Assembly (NCBI RefSeq): GCF_013167895.1
Contig: NZ_BLWC01000001.1
Span: 2,790,001-2,854,000 of the forward strand
Reading direction: 5' to 3'
Source: Streptomyces fulvorobeus
GTDB lineage: Bacteria > Actinomycetota > Actinomycetes > Streptomycetales > Streptomycetaceae
Length of the DNA stretch: 64,000 bases
Below are positions 1 through 9,640 of the stretch, piece by piece. The position numbers were made by a program, and so were the translations under genes. The notes under the pieces are model-generated. The model was not told the DNA's origin. It saw only the letters and a list, made by a program, of their open reading frames with translations, and made no database searches. Each line of letters starts with the position of its first letter. Within the stretch, counting starts at the first letter, position 1.

Positions 1-222
1 GAACTCGCGCGGCACCGCGCCCGCCGCCTTGATCGCGTCGGAGACGATACGGCCGACCGGGGCGAGGTGGGTGTGGCCGGGGACGAACTCGGTGAAGGAG
101 TTGGCCACCGCGACGATCGGCTTGCCGATGTCCTCGCTCGCTACGCCCGAGGCCCGCATAAGGGCGCGGGCGCCCGCCATGTTGCGGCCGTGGGTGACAG
201 TGCGGGACCTCAGCTGCGGCAT
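1..222 (-). CDS. ilvD: dihydroxy-acid dehydratase, N-terminal part (cut by window edge)
   Basis: These are the first 74 codons of IlvD, the Fe-S dehydratase that turns dihydroxy-isovalerate and dihydroxy-methylvalerate into the 2-keto acids of the valine, isoleucine and pantoate routes. The start [17 protein letters not shown], then ARALMRASG and a segment containing [16 protein letters not shown], are hallmarks of the family N-terminus. The ATG at 222 opens this conserved start. The remaining 500 or so residues lie outside the window. The 130 bases upstream, up to the TetR gene, contain a short inverted repeat (GACAG/CTGTC at about 237-255) of unknown meaning and no gene. Confidence 0.9.
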   Translation of the reverse strand, partial: MPQLRSRTVTHGRNMAGARALMRASGVASEDIGKPIVAVANSFTEFVPGHTHLAPVGRIVSDAIKAAGAVPREF

Positions 223-352
223 CGCGCTCGCTCCTTCGACAGAAAAGACTGTCTTCGAGCGTACGCCCTCGGCTCCAAGATCTGGACAAGGCGTCCGGAT
301 CGCGGGACGGGGTGCTCGGTGGGCGGTCCGGCGGCGGCTGGACGGGCGGCCC

Positions 353-970
353 TCAGGGCGCGGTCAGATACCTCTGGAGCGTCGGCGCCACCATCTCGAT
401 GATCCGCTCCGGGTCCGCCGAGGCCAGCGGCTCGGCCCGGATCACGTACCGCAGGATCGCGATGCCGACCAGGTGCGAGGCGGCCAGCTCGGCGCGGAAG
501 GTCGGATCGGGTACGTCCAGTTCCGCCGCGATCCGCTCCAGCAGCCGCCTCAGCACGAAGCCCCGCAGCAGCTCGGCCGCGGTCTCGTGGGTGAGGGCGG
601 AGCGGAGGATCGCCAGCAGGGGCGCGCGCGTCGCCGGGTTCTCCCATACGGCGATGAAGTAGCGGGCCAGCCGCTCCCCCAGCCCGTCCGCGGCGCCTCC
701 GAGTACGGCGGGGATCACCAGGGCGGGCTCGAAGGAGACCTCGATGGCCGCCGCGAAGACCTCGTCCTTCGTACCGAAGTAGTGGTGGACCAGCGCCGCG
801 TCCACGCCCGCCGCCCTGGCGATGCCCCGCATGGAGGTCCGGTCGTAGCCGTGCTCGGCGAACTCGGTGCGGGCGGCTTCCAGGATGCGCGTACGGGCGC
901 CGGGTCCGGTGGCCTCCGCCGTACGCGGGGGACGGCCCCGGCGGCGGGGGGCGGGGGCGTCGGGTGTCAT
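353..970 (-). CDS. TetR-family transcriptional regulator
   Basis: A 205-residue one-component regulator. The N-terminus is basic (RRRGRPPR). The TetR helix-turn-helix covers roughly residues 25-70, with [20 protein letters not shown] and the recognition segment [20 protein letters not shown]. The rest is the usual helical ligand-binding and dimerisation domain, of unknown ligand. Its ATG at 970 overlaps the stop of the upstream isomerase-like gene by four bases (ATGA), so the two are translationally coupled and probably one operon. It may control that operon or the divergently placed neighbourhood; the target is not visible from sequence. Confidence 0.9.
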   Translation of the reverse strand: MTPDAPAPRRRGRPPRTAEATGPGARTRILEAARTEFAEHGYDRTSMRGIARAAGVDAALVHHYFGTKDEVFAAAIEVSFEPALVIPAVLGGAADGLGERLARYFIAVWENPATRAPLLAILRSALTHETAAELLRGFVLRRLLERIAAELDVPDPTFRAELAASHLVGIAILRYVIRAEPLASADPERIIEMVAPTLQRYLTAP

Positions 971-1791
971 GCGGAGGGGTCCCCGGCGGAGGACGACAGG
1001 TGCAGCCGGGCGAAGGCCAGGGCCTCGGCGAGGTCGGCCTCGCGTTCGGCTGAGGACATGGCGCGGCGGGTGTTGACCTCGATGACGACATGGCCGTCGA
1101 AGGAGGTGCGGGCCAGCCGCCCCAGCAGTTCGGCACAGGGCTGGTCGCCTCTGCCCGGCACCAGGTGCTCGTCCTTGTTCGACCCCTTGCCGTCGGCGAG
1201 GTGGACGTGGGCGAGCCGGTCGCCCATCCGGTCGACCATGGCCAGCCCGTCGGTGCGGGCCGTGGCGGTGTGCGAGAGGTCCACGGTGAAATGCCGGTAG
1301 TCGTCGTTGGTGACGTCCCAGTCGGGGGCGTACGCGAGCATCTCGCGGTCCCGGTAGCGCCACGGGTACATGTTCTCGACGGCGAACCTGACGTCCGTCT
1401 CGTCGGCCATGCGCCAGATGCCGGTGACGAAGTCGCGCGCGTAGTTGCGCTGCCACCGGAAGGGGGGGTGCACGACGACGGTCGACGCGCCGAGCTTCTC
1501 CGCCGCCGCCCTGGCCCGCTGGAGCTTCACCCACGGGTCGGTGGACCAGACCCGCTGCGTGATGAGGAGGCAGGGGGCGTGCACCGCCAGGATCGGCACC
1601 TGGTGATGGTCCGAGAGCCGCTTCAGCGCTTCGATGTCCTGGCTGACCGGGTCGGTCCACACCATGATCTCGACGCCGTCGTACCCCAGGCGCGCCGCGA
1701 TCTCGAAGGCCGTCGCCGTCGACTCCGGATAGACCGAAGCAGTCGACAGGGCGACCTTCGCGTCCGGAACGCGCACCACTGGTTCTGCCAC
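967..1791 (-). CDS. sugar phosphate isomerase/epimerase-like TIM-barrel protein
   Basis: A 274-residue protein of the xylose isomerase-like/AP endonuclease 2 TIM-barrel superfamily. It shows successive barrel strands with likely metal ligands: [64 protein letters not shown] and GHVVIEVNT. The family contains sugar isomerases, epimerases and endonuclease IV; the substrate here cannot be named. The start is GTG at 1791. It is the first gene of a pair with the TetR regulator (four-base overlap). Endonuclease IV itself seems less likely, because the segments do not match its signature closely. Confidence 0.75.
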   Translation of the reverse strand: MAEPVVRVPDAKVALSTASVYPESTATAFEIAARLGYDGVEIMVWTDPVSQDIEALKRLSDHHQVPILAVHAPCLLITQRVWSTDPWVKLQRARAAAEKLGASTVVVHPPFRWQRNYARDFVTGIWRMADETDVRFAVENMYPWRYRDREMLAYAPDWDVTNDDYRHFTVDLSHTATARTDGLAMVDRMGDRLAHVHLADGKGSNKDEHLVPGRGDQPCAELLGRLARTSFDGHVVIEVNTRRAMSSAEREADLAEALAFARLHLSSSAGDPSA

Positions 1792-1902
1792 CAGGACAGG
1801 GTACGGGCAGCGGCGCGTGCGGCCGGGGAATCCCGACCGGAAGTGACCAGGGCCATGCGGGCGGGCTTGTCCCGCACGGCCGCCGGGCGCCCGGGCGCGC
1901 GG

Positions 1903-2850
1903 TCAGTACAGCGCGACCCGTTGCGCCGGAAGGTGGTCGAGACTGCGCAGGATCACGCCCTCGCGCAGCGCCCACGGGCATATCTCCAGCTCCTCGACCC
2001 CGAGCAGGTCCATCGCCGCCTCGGCGACGAGCGCCCCGGCAAGCAGCTGCGCCGCCCGGCCCTCGGAGACCCCCGGCAGGCCGCCCCGCTGCTCGACGGT
2101 CATCGCCGCCAGCTTGGGGACCCACTCCTGCAGTGCCTTGCGGGTGAGGACGCGCTGTACGTACAGGCCCTCCGCGGAGCGTGCGGCGCCCGCGATCCTG
2201 GCGAGCTGCTTGAAGGTCTTGGAGGTGCCGACGACGTGGTCGGGGCGGCCGAAGCGGGTGATCTCTCCGACGGTACGGGCGATGCCGGCCCGTATGTGGC
2301 GGCGCAGCGCCTTCACCTCCAGCGGGTCCGCGGGGTCGCTGGGCAGCCAGGCCGCGGTCAGGCGCCCCGCCCCCAGCGGAAGCGACACCGCGGCGTCGGG
2401 CTCCTCGTCCATCCCGAACGCGACCTCCAGCGAGCCTCCGCCGATGTCCAGGAGGAGGAGCTTCCCCGCCGACCAGCCGAACCAGCGGCGGGCCGCGAGG
2501 AACGTGAGGCGTGCCTCCTCCTCGCCGCTGAGGACCGCGAGGTCGACGCCCGTCTCGTCCCGCACCCGCTCCAGCACCCTGTCGGCGTTGGACGCCTCCC
2601 GCACGGCGGAGGTGGCGAAGGCCAGCACGTTCTCGCACCCCTTGTCCTCGGCGGCCTGGACCGCGCCGGCGATCGTCGAGACGAGCCGGTCTACGCCCAC
2701 CGGGCCGATCGCGCCGTCCGGGTCGAGAAGTTCGGCCAGCCGCAGCTCCGCCTTGTGCGAATGCGCGGGCAGCGGGCGGGCGCCGGGGTGGGCGTCCACC
2801 ACCAGCAGATGAACCGTGTTCGAACCCACGTCGAGGACTCCGAGTCTCAT
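1903..2850 (-). CDS. Ppx/GppA family exopolyphosphatase or pppGpp phosphatase
   Basis: A 315-residue member of the ASKHA-fold Ppx/GppA phosphatases, which hydrolyse polyphosphate or the pentaphosphate alarmone. Visible motifs are the phosphate-binding start [17 protein letters not shown], the strand [14 protein letters not shown], the [10 protein letters not shown] loop and the second glycine-rich loop [15 protein letters not shown]. The length fits the short actinobacterial two-domain form, which lacks the C-terminal HD domain of E. coli Ppx. ATG at 2850. It is divergent from the cysteine-rich gene that starts 40 bases away. Sequence alone cannot decide between polyphosphate and (p)ppGpp as substrate. 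Confidence 0.88.
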   Translation of the reverse strand: MRLGVLDVGSNTVHLLVVDAHPGARPLPAHSHKAELRLAELLDPDGAIGPVGVDRLVSTIAGAVQAAEDKGCENVLAFATSAVREASNADRVLERVRDETGVDLAVLSGEEEARLTFLAARRWFGWSAGKLLLLDIGGGSLEVAFGMDEEPDAAVSLPLGAGRLTAAWLPSDPADPLEVKALRRHIRAGIARTVGEITRFGRPDHVVGTSKTFKQLARIAGAARSAEGLYVQRVLTRKALQEWVPKLAAMTVEQRGGLPGVSEGRAAQLLAGALVAEAAMDLLGVEELEICPWALREGVILRSLDHLPAQRVALY

Positions 2851-2890
2851 ACCCGGAACGCTACTGCTCCGGCGGACTTACTCTTGGCGC

Positions 2891-3754
2891 GTGCCAAAGA
2901 CGAAAAAGGCGAAGCCGGACAAAGTCACGAAGAAGCAGAAAATGAATGGGGAGTTGCCTCAGCCGGAAGCGGACGGGAACGCGGGGCCCGGGGAGCCGGG
3001 CGACGAGACGGGCATCGACTTCGCGCGGGCGTGGGTGGAGTTCCCCGACCCCGCCGACGACGAGCAGGTCTTCCGCTGCGACCTCACCTGGCTGACCTCC
3101 CGGTGGAGCTGCATCTTCGGCAGCGGCTGCCAGGGCATCCAGGCGGGCCGCGCGGACGACGGGTGCTGCACGCTGGGCGCCCACTTCTCCGACGAGGACG
3201 ACGAGAAGCGGGTGGCTGGACACGTCGCCCGGCTGACCCCGGACCTGTGGCAGTTCCACGACGTCGGTACGCAGACGGGCTGGGTCGGCGTCGACGAGGA
3301 CGGCGAGCGGCAGACCCGGCGCTGGGAGGGCTCCTGCATCTTCCAGAACCGGCCCGGTTTCGCCGCGGGGGCCGGCTGCTCCCTGCACATCCTGGCGCTG
3401 CGCGAGGGCAAGGAGCCCCTGGAGACCAAGCCGGACGTCTGCTGGCAGCTCCCGGTCCGGCGTACGTACGACTGGATCGACCGGCCCGACGACACCCGCG
3501 TCCTCCAGGTCTCGATCGGGGAGTACGACCGCAGGGGCTGGGGTCCCGGCGGTCACGACCTGCACTGGTGGTGCACCTCGGCGACCTCGGCGCACGGGGC
3601 CGGGGAACCGGTCTACGTGTCCTACCGCCCGGAGCTCGTCGAGCTGATGGGGAGGCAGGCGTACGACCGGCTGGTGGAGCTGTGCGAGGAGCGGCTGTCC
3701 TCGCTCCTGCCGATGGCACCGCACCCGGCCGACCCGACGCACCCGACGCACTGA
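2891..3754 (+). CDS. conserved cysteine-rich protein of unknown function
   Basis: A 287-residue soluble protein. I chose the GTG at 2891, giving a start at [16 protein letters not shown], because the longer reading would run into the divergent phosphatase gene. After a lysine-rich, disordered 40-residue head it has a conserved-looking core with clustered cysteines ([35 protein letters not shown]) and many Trp and Asp residues. The cysteine spacing resembles Fe-S or zinc proteins of the YkgJ/DUF3109 kind, but I cannot assign a family with certainty. No signal peptide or membrane segment is visible. Confidence 0.75.
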   Translation: MPKTKKAKPDKVTKKQKMNGELPQPEADGNAGPGEPGDETGIDFARAWVEFPDPADDEQVFRCDLTWLTSRWSCIFGSGCQGIQAGRADDGCCTLGAHFSDEDDEKRVAGHVARLTPDLWQFHDVGTQTGWVGVDEDGERQTRRWEGSCIFQNRPGFAAGAGCSLHILALREGKEPLETKPDVCWQLPVRRTYDWIDRPDDTRVLQVSIGEYDRRGWGPGGHDLHWWCTSATSAHGAGEPVYVSYRPELVELMGRQAYDRLVELCEERLSSLLPMAPHPADPTHPTH

Positions 3755-3764
3755 CCTCTCGGCT

Positions 3765-5610
3765 TCAGCCCGCCGGGTCCGGGGTCGCAGGGCTCGTCCC
3801 CGGGTCCTCGGGTGCGGTCGGGTCGCCCGGGCCCGGTGACGACGGCGGCGGTTCGGCCGGCTCCGTGGGGGCCGGGGTCGGAACCGGCTCCGTGGGGGTC
3901 GGTTCGGCGGGAGTCGGGGCCGGAGTCGGCTCCGTGGGGGTGGGCGCCGGTTCGGAGGGTTTCGCCGGCGCGGACGGGGTGGTGGGCCGTGAGGGACCGG
4001 CCGGGCCCCGGGCGGCGGCGCCGTGGTCCCGTAACCGTCGATCATGACCACGGACCCCTCGGGATCGAGGCCGACCCGCGCCCGCCACGGTCCGTCCGGC
4101 TCGGCGGCGTGGTTCACGGACACCCGCAGGGTGACGCTGCGGCCGGCGGCGAGCGTGCCGGAGGTGCTGCTGAGGTGGAGCCAGGGCGCGTCCACCCAGG
4201 CCGACCAGGTCACCGCCTCGCGGCCGGAGGCCGTCAGGGTGATCGTCGTGAGGTCGCCCGAGGTCCGGGCGGTGACGGCCAGGTCGCCGGGACCGTGCCG
4301 GCCGCCCGCGCTGATCACCTCGGCCGAGACGTCCGGGGTACGGGCGCCGGGCCTGAAGCGGTCGTTCTCGCCGGGCCGGGCGTTGCCCGCGTTCTCGTAG
4401 GGGTCGTACGTGTTGCCCCAGGAGCCGCCCGCGCCGTCCCGCTCCGTCGCGGTGACCGAGGAACCGGCGTGGCCCTCCCCCGTCTGCGGCGCTCCCCGGT
4501 AGGCGGCCCACAGGGCGATCACGGGGGCGGCGACGACGGTCGCGACGACGGTGGTGGTGAGGACCCGGGCGCGCAGCCGGTCGCGGCGGGCCGCGTGGTC
4601 CTTGGGGTCCAGCGGAAAGCCCGCCCGGTCGAAGCGCGGGCCGCCCGACCGGGACCGCCTGGCGTGGACCATGGCGACCTGGACGGAGGGCAGCGGCGCC
4701 TCCACGACCGGCAGCGCTGCGGTGGGGCGGACGTCCGCGCCGGGCCAGGGTCCCCGGGCACCGGCCCGCTCGGCGGCGCGGCGGCAGCGGGGGCAGTCGT
4801 CGACGTGCCGGACGAGCTCGCGGCGCAGGGCGGAGGAGAGCAGGACCTGGTGGTCGCCGGTGAGCCGCGCGACGGCGGGGCAGTCACCGGTCTCGACGAC
4901 GGCGAGGGCGGCCCGGGTCCGCTCCACCTCGCAGGCCGCGGCGGCGAGCAGTTCCCCGGCGGCGCCGGGTTCGAGCCCGAGGACGGCGGCGACGGCACGC
5001 GGGGGAGCTGGTGGCGTACCGCGAGTTCGAGTGCCTCTCGCTGCTCGGGGGTGGTGCCCGCGGCCTCGGGCCAGGCGAGCTGGGCGAGTTCGCGGCGCCG
5101 CGCCTCCGCGGCAGGGGACTCGGAGTGCGCCGGAGCGGTCGCCTCCGCCGGGTCCGCGGGGGTTTCCGGCGCCTTCGGGGGCGGGCGGTGACCGCTGCGC
5201 GCTCCCCCGCCGGGCGGCCGGCGATGCGCCGGGCTGCCGTGTCTGCGTTCGCTGAGCTTGCGCAGGCACACCCATCTGGCCAGGGCGTACAGCCAGGATT
5301 TACGTTCCTCCTCGCCGCCCGGGCACCGGCTGTCCTGTCGTTCCGCGATGACGAGGACCGCGCCGAGCGCCTCCGTCGCCGCCTCGTGATCGCACAGGAC
5401 GGAGAGGCAGTAGGTGAACAGGCCGTCGAGGTGGGGCTCGTAACGTGCGGGCGGTCGCTGATCCGACGGGGCCGACGGGTCCGACGAGTGGGGAGCGCGT
5501 CGGTGCGCCCGGTGTACGCCGGTGGTGTGCGGGGTGGTCTCCAGTCTGGTGCTCGTCACCTGGCGACCGTAGGCAGCGGAAGGCACACTCTCATCACCTC
5601 TTGGGCGCAT
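3765..5610 (-). pseudogene. sigma-like / zinc-finger / membrane / BACON-domain protein, reading frame broken twice
   Basis: Three consecutive frames on this strand join into one protein of about 615 residues. The first covers 5610 to about 5005. It has a sigma-factor-like helical region (YEPHLDGLFTYCLSVLCDHE) and a region-4-like stretch (TTPEQREALELAVRHQLP). The second, about 5000 to 4010, has a zinc-finger anti-sigma-like motif (RRELVRHVDDCPRCRRAA), a membrane helix (TTTVVATVVAAPVIALWA) and a BACON-like beta domain (WSAWVDAPWLHLSSTSGTLA). The third, to 3765, is a Pro/Thr/Glu tail of the [11 protein letters not shown] type. Each junction is repaired by adding one base: one in the five-G run at 5001-5005, and one in the GC-rich stretch 4001-4020. 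Probably an intact gene with sequence errors, otherwise a pseudogene. The ATG at 5610 has AAGGA four bases upstream. Function unknown; an envelope-sensing regulator is possible. Confidence 0.7.
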
Positions 5611-5731
5611 TTAATCCTTACGGATGAACGTATCCCTCAAAAGGGGACAGCGCTTCGGGTTTGTGGCGGAAGCCACCACCCGCGCCGCTGGGCCGGTCGG
5701 CACTGTCGGACCTCACCTATACGGTGGCGCC

Positions 5732-7144
5732 ATGGCTGCCCGTACGAAATCCGCGAAGGACCGGCCGTCCTACCGCTGCACCGAGTGCGGCTGGACGACC
5801 GCCAAGTGGCTCGGCCGCTGCCCGGAGTGCCAGGCGTGGGGGACGGTCGAGGAGTTCGGTGGCGCCCCCGCCGTGCGCACGACGGCCGCGGGCCGGGTCT
5901 CCACCGCCGCCGTCCCCATCGGCCAGGTCGACAGCCGCCAGGCCACCGCCCGCTCGACCGGCGTCGGCGAACTCGACCGCGTCCTGGGCGGGGGACTCGT
6001 GCCGGGCGCCGTCGTCCTGCTCGCGGGCGAGCCGGGCGTCGGGAAGTCGACGCTGCTGCTGGACGTGGCGGCCAAGGCGGCGAGCGAGGACCACCGCACG
6101 CTGTACGTCACGGCCGAGGAGTCCGCGAGCCAGGTGCGGATGCGCGCCGACCGGATCAAGGCCATCAACGACCACCTGTACCTCGCGGCCGAGACCGACC
6201 TGTCCGCCGTTCTCGGCCACCTCGACGCGGTCAAGCCGTCCCTGCTCGTCCTGGACTCCGTACAGACCGTGGCCTCGCCCGAGATCGAGGGCGCGCCCGG
6301 CGGCATGGCGCAGGTCCGGGAGGTGGCCGGGGCGCTCATCCGGGCCTCCAAGGACCGCGGGATGGCGACGCTGCTGGTCGGCCACGTCACCAAGGACGGC
6401 GCGATCGCCGGGCCGCGGCTCCTGGAGCACCTCGTCGACGTGGTGCTGTCCTTCGAGGGCGACCGCCATGCCCGCCTCCGTCTCGTGCGGGGCGTCAAGA
6501 ACCGTTACGGGGCGACGGACGAGGTCGGCTGCTTCGAGCTCCACGACGAGGGGATCACCGGTCTCGCCGACCCCTCGGGGCTGTTCCTGACGCGGCGCGA
6601 CGCGCCGGTTCCGGGGACCTGCCTGACGGTCACCCTGGAGGGCAAGCGCCCGCTCGTCGCCGAGGTCCAGGCGCTGACGGTCGATTCGCAGATCCCCTCG
6701 CCCCGGCGCACGACCTCCGGTCTGGAGACGTCCCGGGTGTCGATGATGCTGGCGGTCCTGGAGCAGCGGGGGCGGATCACCGCGCTCGGCAAGCGGGACA
6801 TCTACAGCGCGACGGTCGGCGGCGTGAAGCTGACGGAGCCCGCCGCGGACCTGGCGATCGCCCTGGCCCTGGCCAGTGCGGCGAGCGACACCCCGCTCCC
6901 CAAGAACCTCGTCGCGATCGGCGAGGTGGGCCTCGCGGGCGAGGTCAGGCGGGTGACGGGGGTGCAGCGCCGGCTGGCCGAGGCGTACCGCCTCGGGTTC
7001 ACGCACGCGCTCGTGCCGAGCGACCCCGGGAAGGTGCCTTCCGGTATGAAGGTCACAGAAGTGTCCGACATGGGGGATGCCCTCAGAGTGCTCCCCCGCC
7101 GGTCTCGTCCGGAGGGACCACAGGAGGACAACGCGCGCCGGTAG
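5732..7144 (+). CDS. radA: DNA repair protein RadA (Sms)
   Basis: A 470-residue RadA, the RecA-like helicase that helps branch migration and processing of recombination intermediates. The N-terminal C4 zinc finger is intact (Cys16, Cys19, Cys30, Cys33). It is followed by the RecA-type ATPase with Walker A GEPGVGKST, a Walker B strand (LLVLDSVQTV), the RadA-specific KNRYG motif and a C-terminal Lon-like domain (GVKLTEPAADLAIALALAS). The ATG at 5732 sits directly before the zinc finger; the longer frame upstream lacks family similarity. disA follows 143 bases downstream on the same strand, the usual actinobacterial order. Confidence 0.97.
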   Translation: MAARTKSAKDRPSYRCTECGWTTAKWLGRCPECQAWGTVEEFGGAPAVRTTAAGRVSTAAVPIGQVDSRQATARSTGVGELDRVLGGGLVPGAVVLLAGEPGVGKSTLLLDVAAKAASEDHRTLYVTAEESASQVRMRADRIKAINDHLYLAAETDLSAVLGHLDAVKPSLLVLDSVQTVASPEIEGAPGGMAQVREVAGALIRASKDRGMATLLVGHVTKDGAIAGPRLLEHLVDVVLSFEGDRHARLRLVRGVKNRYGATDEVGCFELHDEGITGLADPSGLFLTRRDAPVPGTCLTVTLEGKRPLVAEVQALTVDSQIPSPRRTTSGLETSRVSMMLAVLEQRGRITALGKRDIYSATVGGVKLTEPAADLAIALALASAASDTPLPKNLVAIGEVGLAGEVRRVTGVQRRLAEAYRLGFTHALVPSDPGKVPSGMKVTEVSDMGDALRVLPRRSRPEGPQEDNARR

Positions 7145-7287
7145 ACTTTGCCCTGGTCTCGCCCGCCCGTACGAACGGTATGAGGGACGCGGGGTCTCGT
7201 CCGGGATCGGACCGGACCCCCGCGAGCCCGGCCTGATCCACACGAGAGGCCCTAAGGGCACCGAAAACCTGTGACCGGAGGAGTGCA

Positions 7288-8412
7288 GTGGCAGCCAACG
7301 ACCGGGCAGCATCGCCCGGAAAGTCCGGCCAAGGCACCGGTAACGAAGCGCTGATGCGCGCCTCGTTGAGCGCGGTCGCGCCCGGAATGCCACTTCGGGA
7401 CGGCCTGGAGCGCATCCTCCGGGGCAACACCGGCGGGCTGATCGTCCTCGGCATGGACAAGACCGTCGAGTCCATGTGCACCGGTGGATTCGTGCTGGAC
7501 GTGGAGTTCACCGCGACGCGGCTGCGTGAGCTGTGCAAGCTCGACGGCGCGCTGATCCTCGACAAGGACATGACGAAGATCCTGCGGGCCGGCGTGCAGC
7601 TGGTGCCGGACGCGTCCATCCACACGGAGGAGACCGGAACCCGGCACCGCACGGCGGACCGGGTCTCGAAGGCGTGTGTCTTCCCTGTCGTCTCGGTCTC
7701 CCAGTCGATGCGTCTGATCGCGCTGTACGTGAACGGCGAGCGCCGCGTCCTTGAGGAGTCCTCCGCGATCCTGTCGCGCGCCAACCAGGCACTCGCCACG
7801 CTGGAGCGGTACAAGCTCCGGCTGGACGAGGTCGCGGGCACGCTCTCCGCGCTGGAGATCGAGGACCTGGTGACCGTCCGGGACGTGACAGCCGTCGCGC
7901 AGCGCCTGGAGATGGTCCGCCGGATCGCCACGGAGATCGCGGAGTACGTGGTGGAGCTCGGCACCGACGGCCGGCTCCTCTCCCTCCAACTGGACGAGCT
8001 GATCGCCGGCGTGGAGCCGGAGCGGGAGCTCGTCGTACGCGACTACGTACCGCAGCCGACGGCGAAGCGCTCCCGTACGGTCGCCGAGGCGCTGACCGAG
8101 CTGGACGCGCTGTCCCACACCGAGCTGCTGGAACTGCCGGTGGTCGCCCGGGCTCTGGGGTACAGCGGCTCGCCGGAGACGCTGGACTCCGCGGTGTCCC
8201 CGCGGGGGTTCCGGCTGCTGGCGAAGGTGCCGAGGCTGCCGGGGGCGATCATCGACCGGCTGGTGGAGCACTTCGGCGGTCTGCAGAAGCTCCTCGCCGC
8301 GAGCGTGGACGACCTCCAGGCGGTCGACGGGGTCGGGGAGGCGCGGGCCCGGAGCGTGCGCGAAGGGCTCTCGCGGCTGGCGGAGTCCTCGATCCTCGAA
8401 CGGTACGTCTGA
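7288..8412 (+). CDS. disA: DNA integrity scanning protein DisA, diadenylate cyclase
   Basis: A 374-residue DisA that makes the second messenger c-di-AMP from two ATP while scanning DNA for branched structures. The N-terminal DAC domain carries both signature motifs, DGA (residues 86-88, in [10 protein letters not shown]) and RHR (119-121, in [10 protein letters not shown]). A helical linker and a C-terminal helix-hairpin-helix DNA-binding domain ([17 protein letters not shown]) follow. The start is GTG at 7288, after a GGAGGAG-type ribosome site. It is paired with radA upstream. Streptomyces uses c-di-AMP in osmotic control and development. Confidence 0.97.
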   Translation: MAANDRAASPGKSGQGTGNEALMRASLSAVAPGMPLRDGLERILRGNTGGLIVLGMDKTVESMCTGGFVLDVEFTATRLRELCKLDGALILDKDMTKILRAGVQLVPDASIHTEETGTRHRTADRVSKACVFPVVSVSQSMRLIALYVNGERRVLEESSAILSRANQALATLERYKLRLDEVAGTLSALEIEDLVTVRDVTAVAQRLEMVRRIATEIAEYVVELGTDGRLLSLQLDELIAGVEPERELVVRDYVPQPTAKRSRTVAEALTELDALSHTELLELPVVARALGYSGSPETLDSAVSPRGFRLLAKVPRLPGAIIDRLVEHFGGLQKLLAASVDDLQAVDGVGEARARSVREGLSRLAESSILERYV

Positions 8413-8571
8413 GGGCTGTCCCGTAACCCCGGCCGGCGCGGCGCGCGGCGTCGGAAGCGGTGCGTCGCGGGCGGAGGGGCGTCCGCGTACCGGAGGTATC
8501 CGGGTGCTCCGGCCACGCGGCGAGGCGCCGGGGCTGTCGTCACGCGCCCGCCCGGGATCGCGGGACAGCCC
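8413..8571. repeat. 159-bp element bounded by inverted repeats, MITE-like
   Basis: The sequence GGGCTGTCCCG at 8413-8423 recurs as a perfect inverted copy at 8561-8571. Extending inwards, the two ends agree at roughly 20 of 24 positions. The interior has no convincing gene. The element lies exactly between the disA stop codon and the stop codon of the convergent gene. The size and imperfect terminal inverted repeats resemble a non-autonomous transposon remnant. No clear target-site duplication is visible at the edges. The same ends could instead form a long transcription-ending stem between convergent genes. Confidence 0.5.
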
Positions 8572-9411
8572 TTACTCCTTCGGCAGGACGAACGAGGCTC
8601 GTTGCAGGGGCGCGCCCGGGGCCTTCGCCTCCAGGAGGTAGGTGCCCGGACCCGCGTCCTTGGTGGGGGCCGAGGCGCACGCGGGGCTGCTCTTCCTCCG
8701 GTCCCACGTCACCGTGTGGACGACCGTCGCACCGGCCGGGACCTTCAGATAGAGCGGGCCCGAAGCGGCCGGGCAGTCCGCGGAGGACCAGATCCGGTCG
8801 TCCTCGCCGCCGGCCTCGGTGATGGTGAGCACCGCGGTCTTCGGGCCGAAGTCGGCCTTGCAGGTGGTGGCCGAGGTGTTGGTGACGACCAGCCGGAACA
8901 CCGGCTTGTCGTTCGGGCCGTAACTGACGTCCGTCCTCAGGCTCAGCCGCAGCGCCGCGGGCCCGCAGTCGGGGAGCGGAGAGCCGGCCGGCACCCGCTC
9001 GGCGCCCGGAGCACTGCCGGTACCACTGCCCTGGACGCCGTCCGGAGCACTGCCAGGACCGCCGTCCGCCCCACCGGAACCGGCCGTGTCCGCGCCGCCC
9101 TCCGGGCCGCCGTCCGCGCCGCCGGGCTCCCCGTCCCCGTTGCTGCCGTCCGACCCCGCGCCTCCACCGGAACCGGACTCATCGCGTCCGCCCGGCGGCC
9201 GGCTGATCGCGGGTCCCGACCCCGAAGGGCCGGGCGTGATCGAGGGAGCGGGATTCGGGCCGCCGGCCTTGGGGTCGCCGCTGCCCCCGCCGCCCCCGAG
9301 CGAGGTGAGGGCCCAGACGATCAGCAAGGCGAGCAGCGCGATCAGCGATGCCGCGACTGCCCTCCGTCGCCAGTAGATGGAGGAGGGAAGCGGCCCGACC
9401 GGATTGCGCAT
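8572..9411 (-). CDS. membrane-anchored extracytoplasmic protein with Gly/Ser-rich linker
   Basis: A protein of about 279 residues. It has a short cytoplasmic start (MRNPVGPLPSSIYWRRR), one membrane helix (AASLIALLALLIVWALTSL) and about 110 residues of low-complexity Gly/Ser/Pro/Asp linker. The C-terminal domain is roughly 140 residues (LRLSLRTDVSYGPNDKPVF ... ATVVHTVTWDRRKSSPACA) and looks like an immunoglobulin-like beta sandwich. Four cysteines in that domain could form disulphides outside the cell. A GTG three codons upstream (9420) is an alternative start. No enzymatic motif is seen. The family is common in Streptomyces but uncharacterised. Confidence 0.8.
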   Translation of the reverse strand: MRNPVGPLPSSIYWRRRAVAASLIALLALLIVWALTSLGGGGGSGDPKAGGPNPAPSITPGPSGSGPAISRPPGGRDESGSGGGAGSDGSNGDGEPGGADGGPEGGADTAGSGGADGGPGSAPDGVQGSGTGSAPGAERVPAGSPLPDCGPAALRLSLRTDVSYGPNDKPVFRLVVTNTSATTCKADFGPKTAVLTITEAGGEDDRIWSSADCPAASGPLYLKVPAGATVVHTVTWDRRKSSPACASAPTKDAGPGTYLLEAKAPGAPLQRASFVLPKE

Positions 9412-9640
9412 AGATCCCACGGCGCAAACTCTACGAGAGATCGGGCTCAACTCCCGCCCCACCCGCCGCTCGACGGGCAAGTTTTGCCGATCATCATCAC
9501 GGAGTGCCCGAAGACCGGCTCCCGACCCGGGCACAGGGGACAGAACGGGTGGCGTCACCGCCCCGTGGACCCTCCGGAAGGGCCGACACCCCTGCGCCCG
9601 TGACCATCGCCCGGTCTTCCGTGCCAGGATCGTCGGTGCG

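Noticed and set aside
353..2638. Very long open frame spanning three genes on the minus strand
   Set aside because: Only its last 205 codons (TetR) look like protein; the rest is a shadow frame of high-GC genes.
1090..4047. 985-codon open frame on the plus strand
   Set aside because: It runs antisense or out of frame to well-supported genes and has shadow-type composition.
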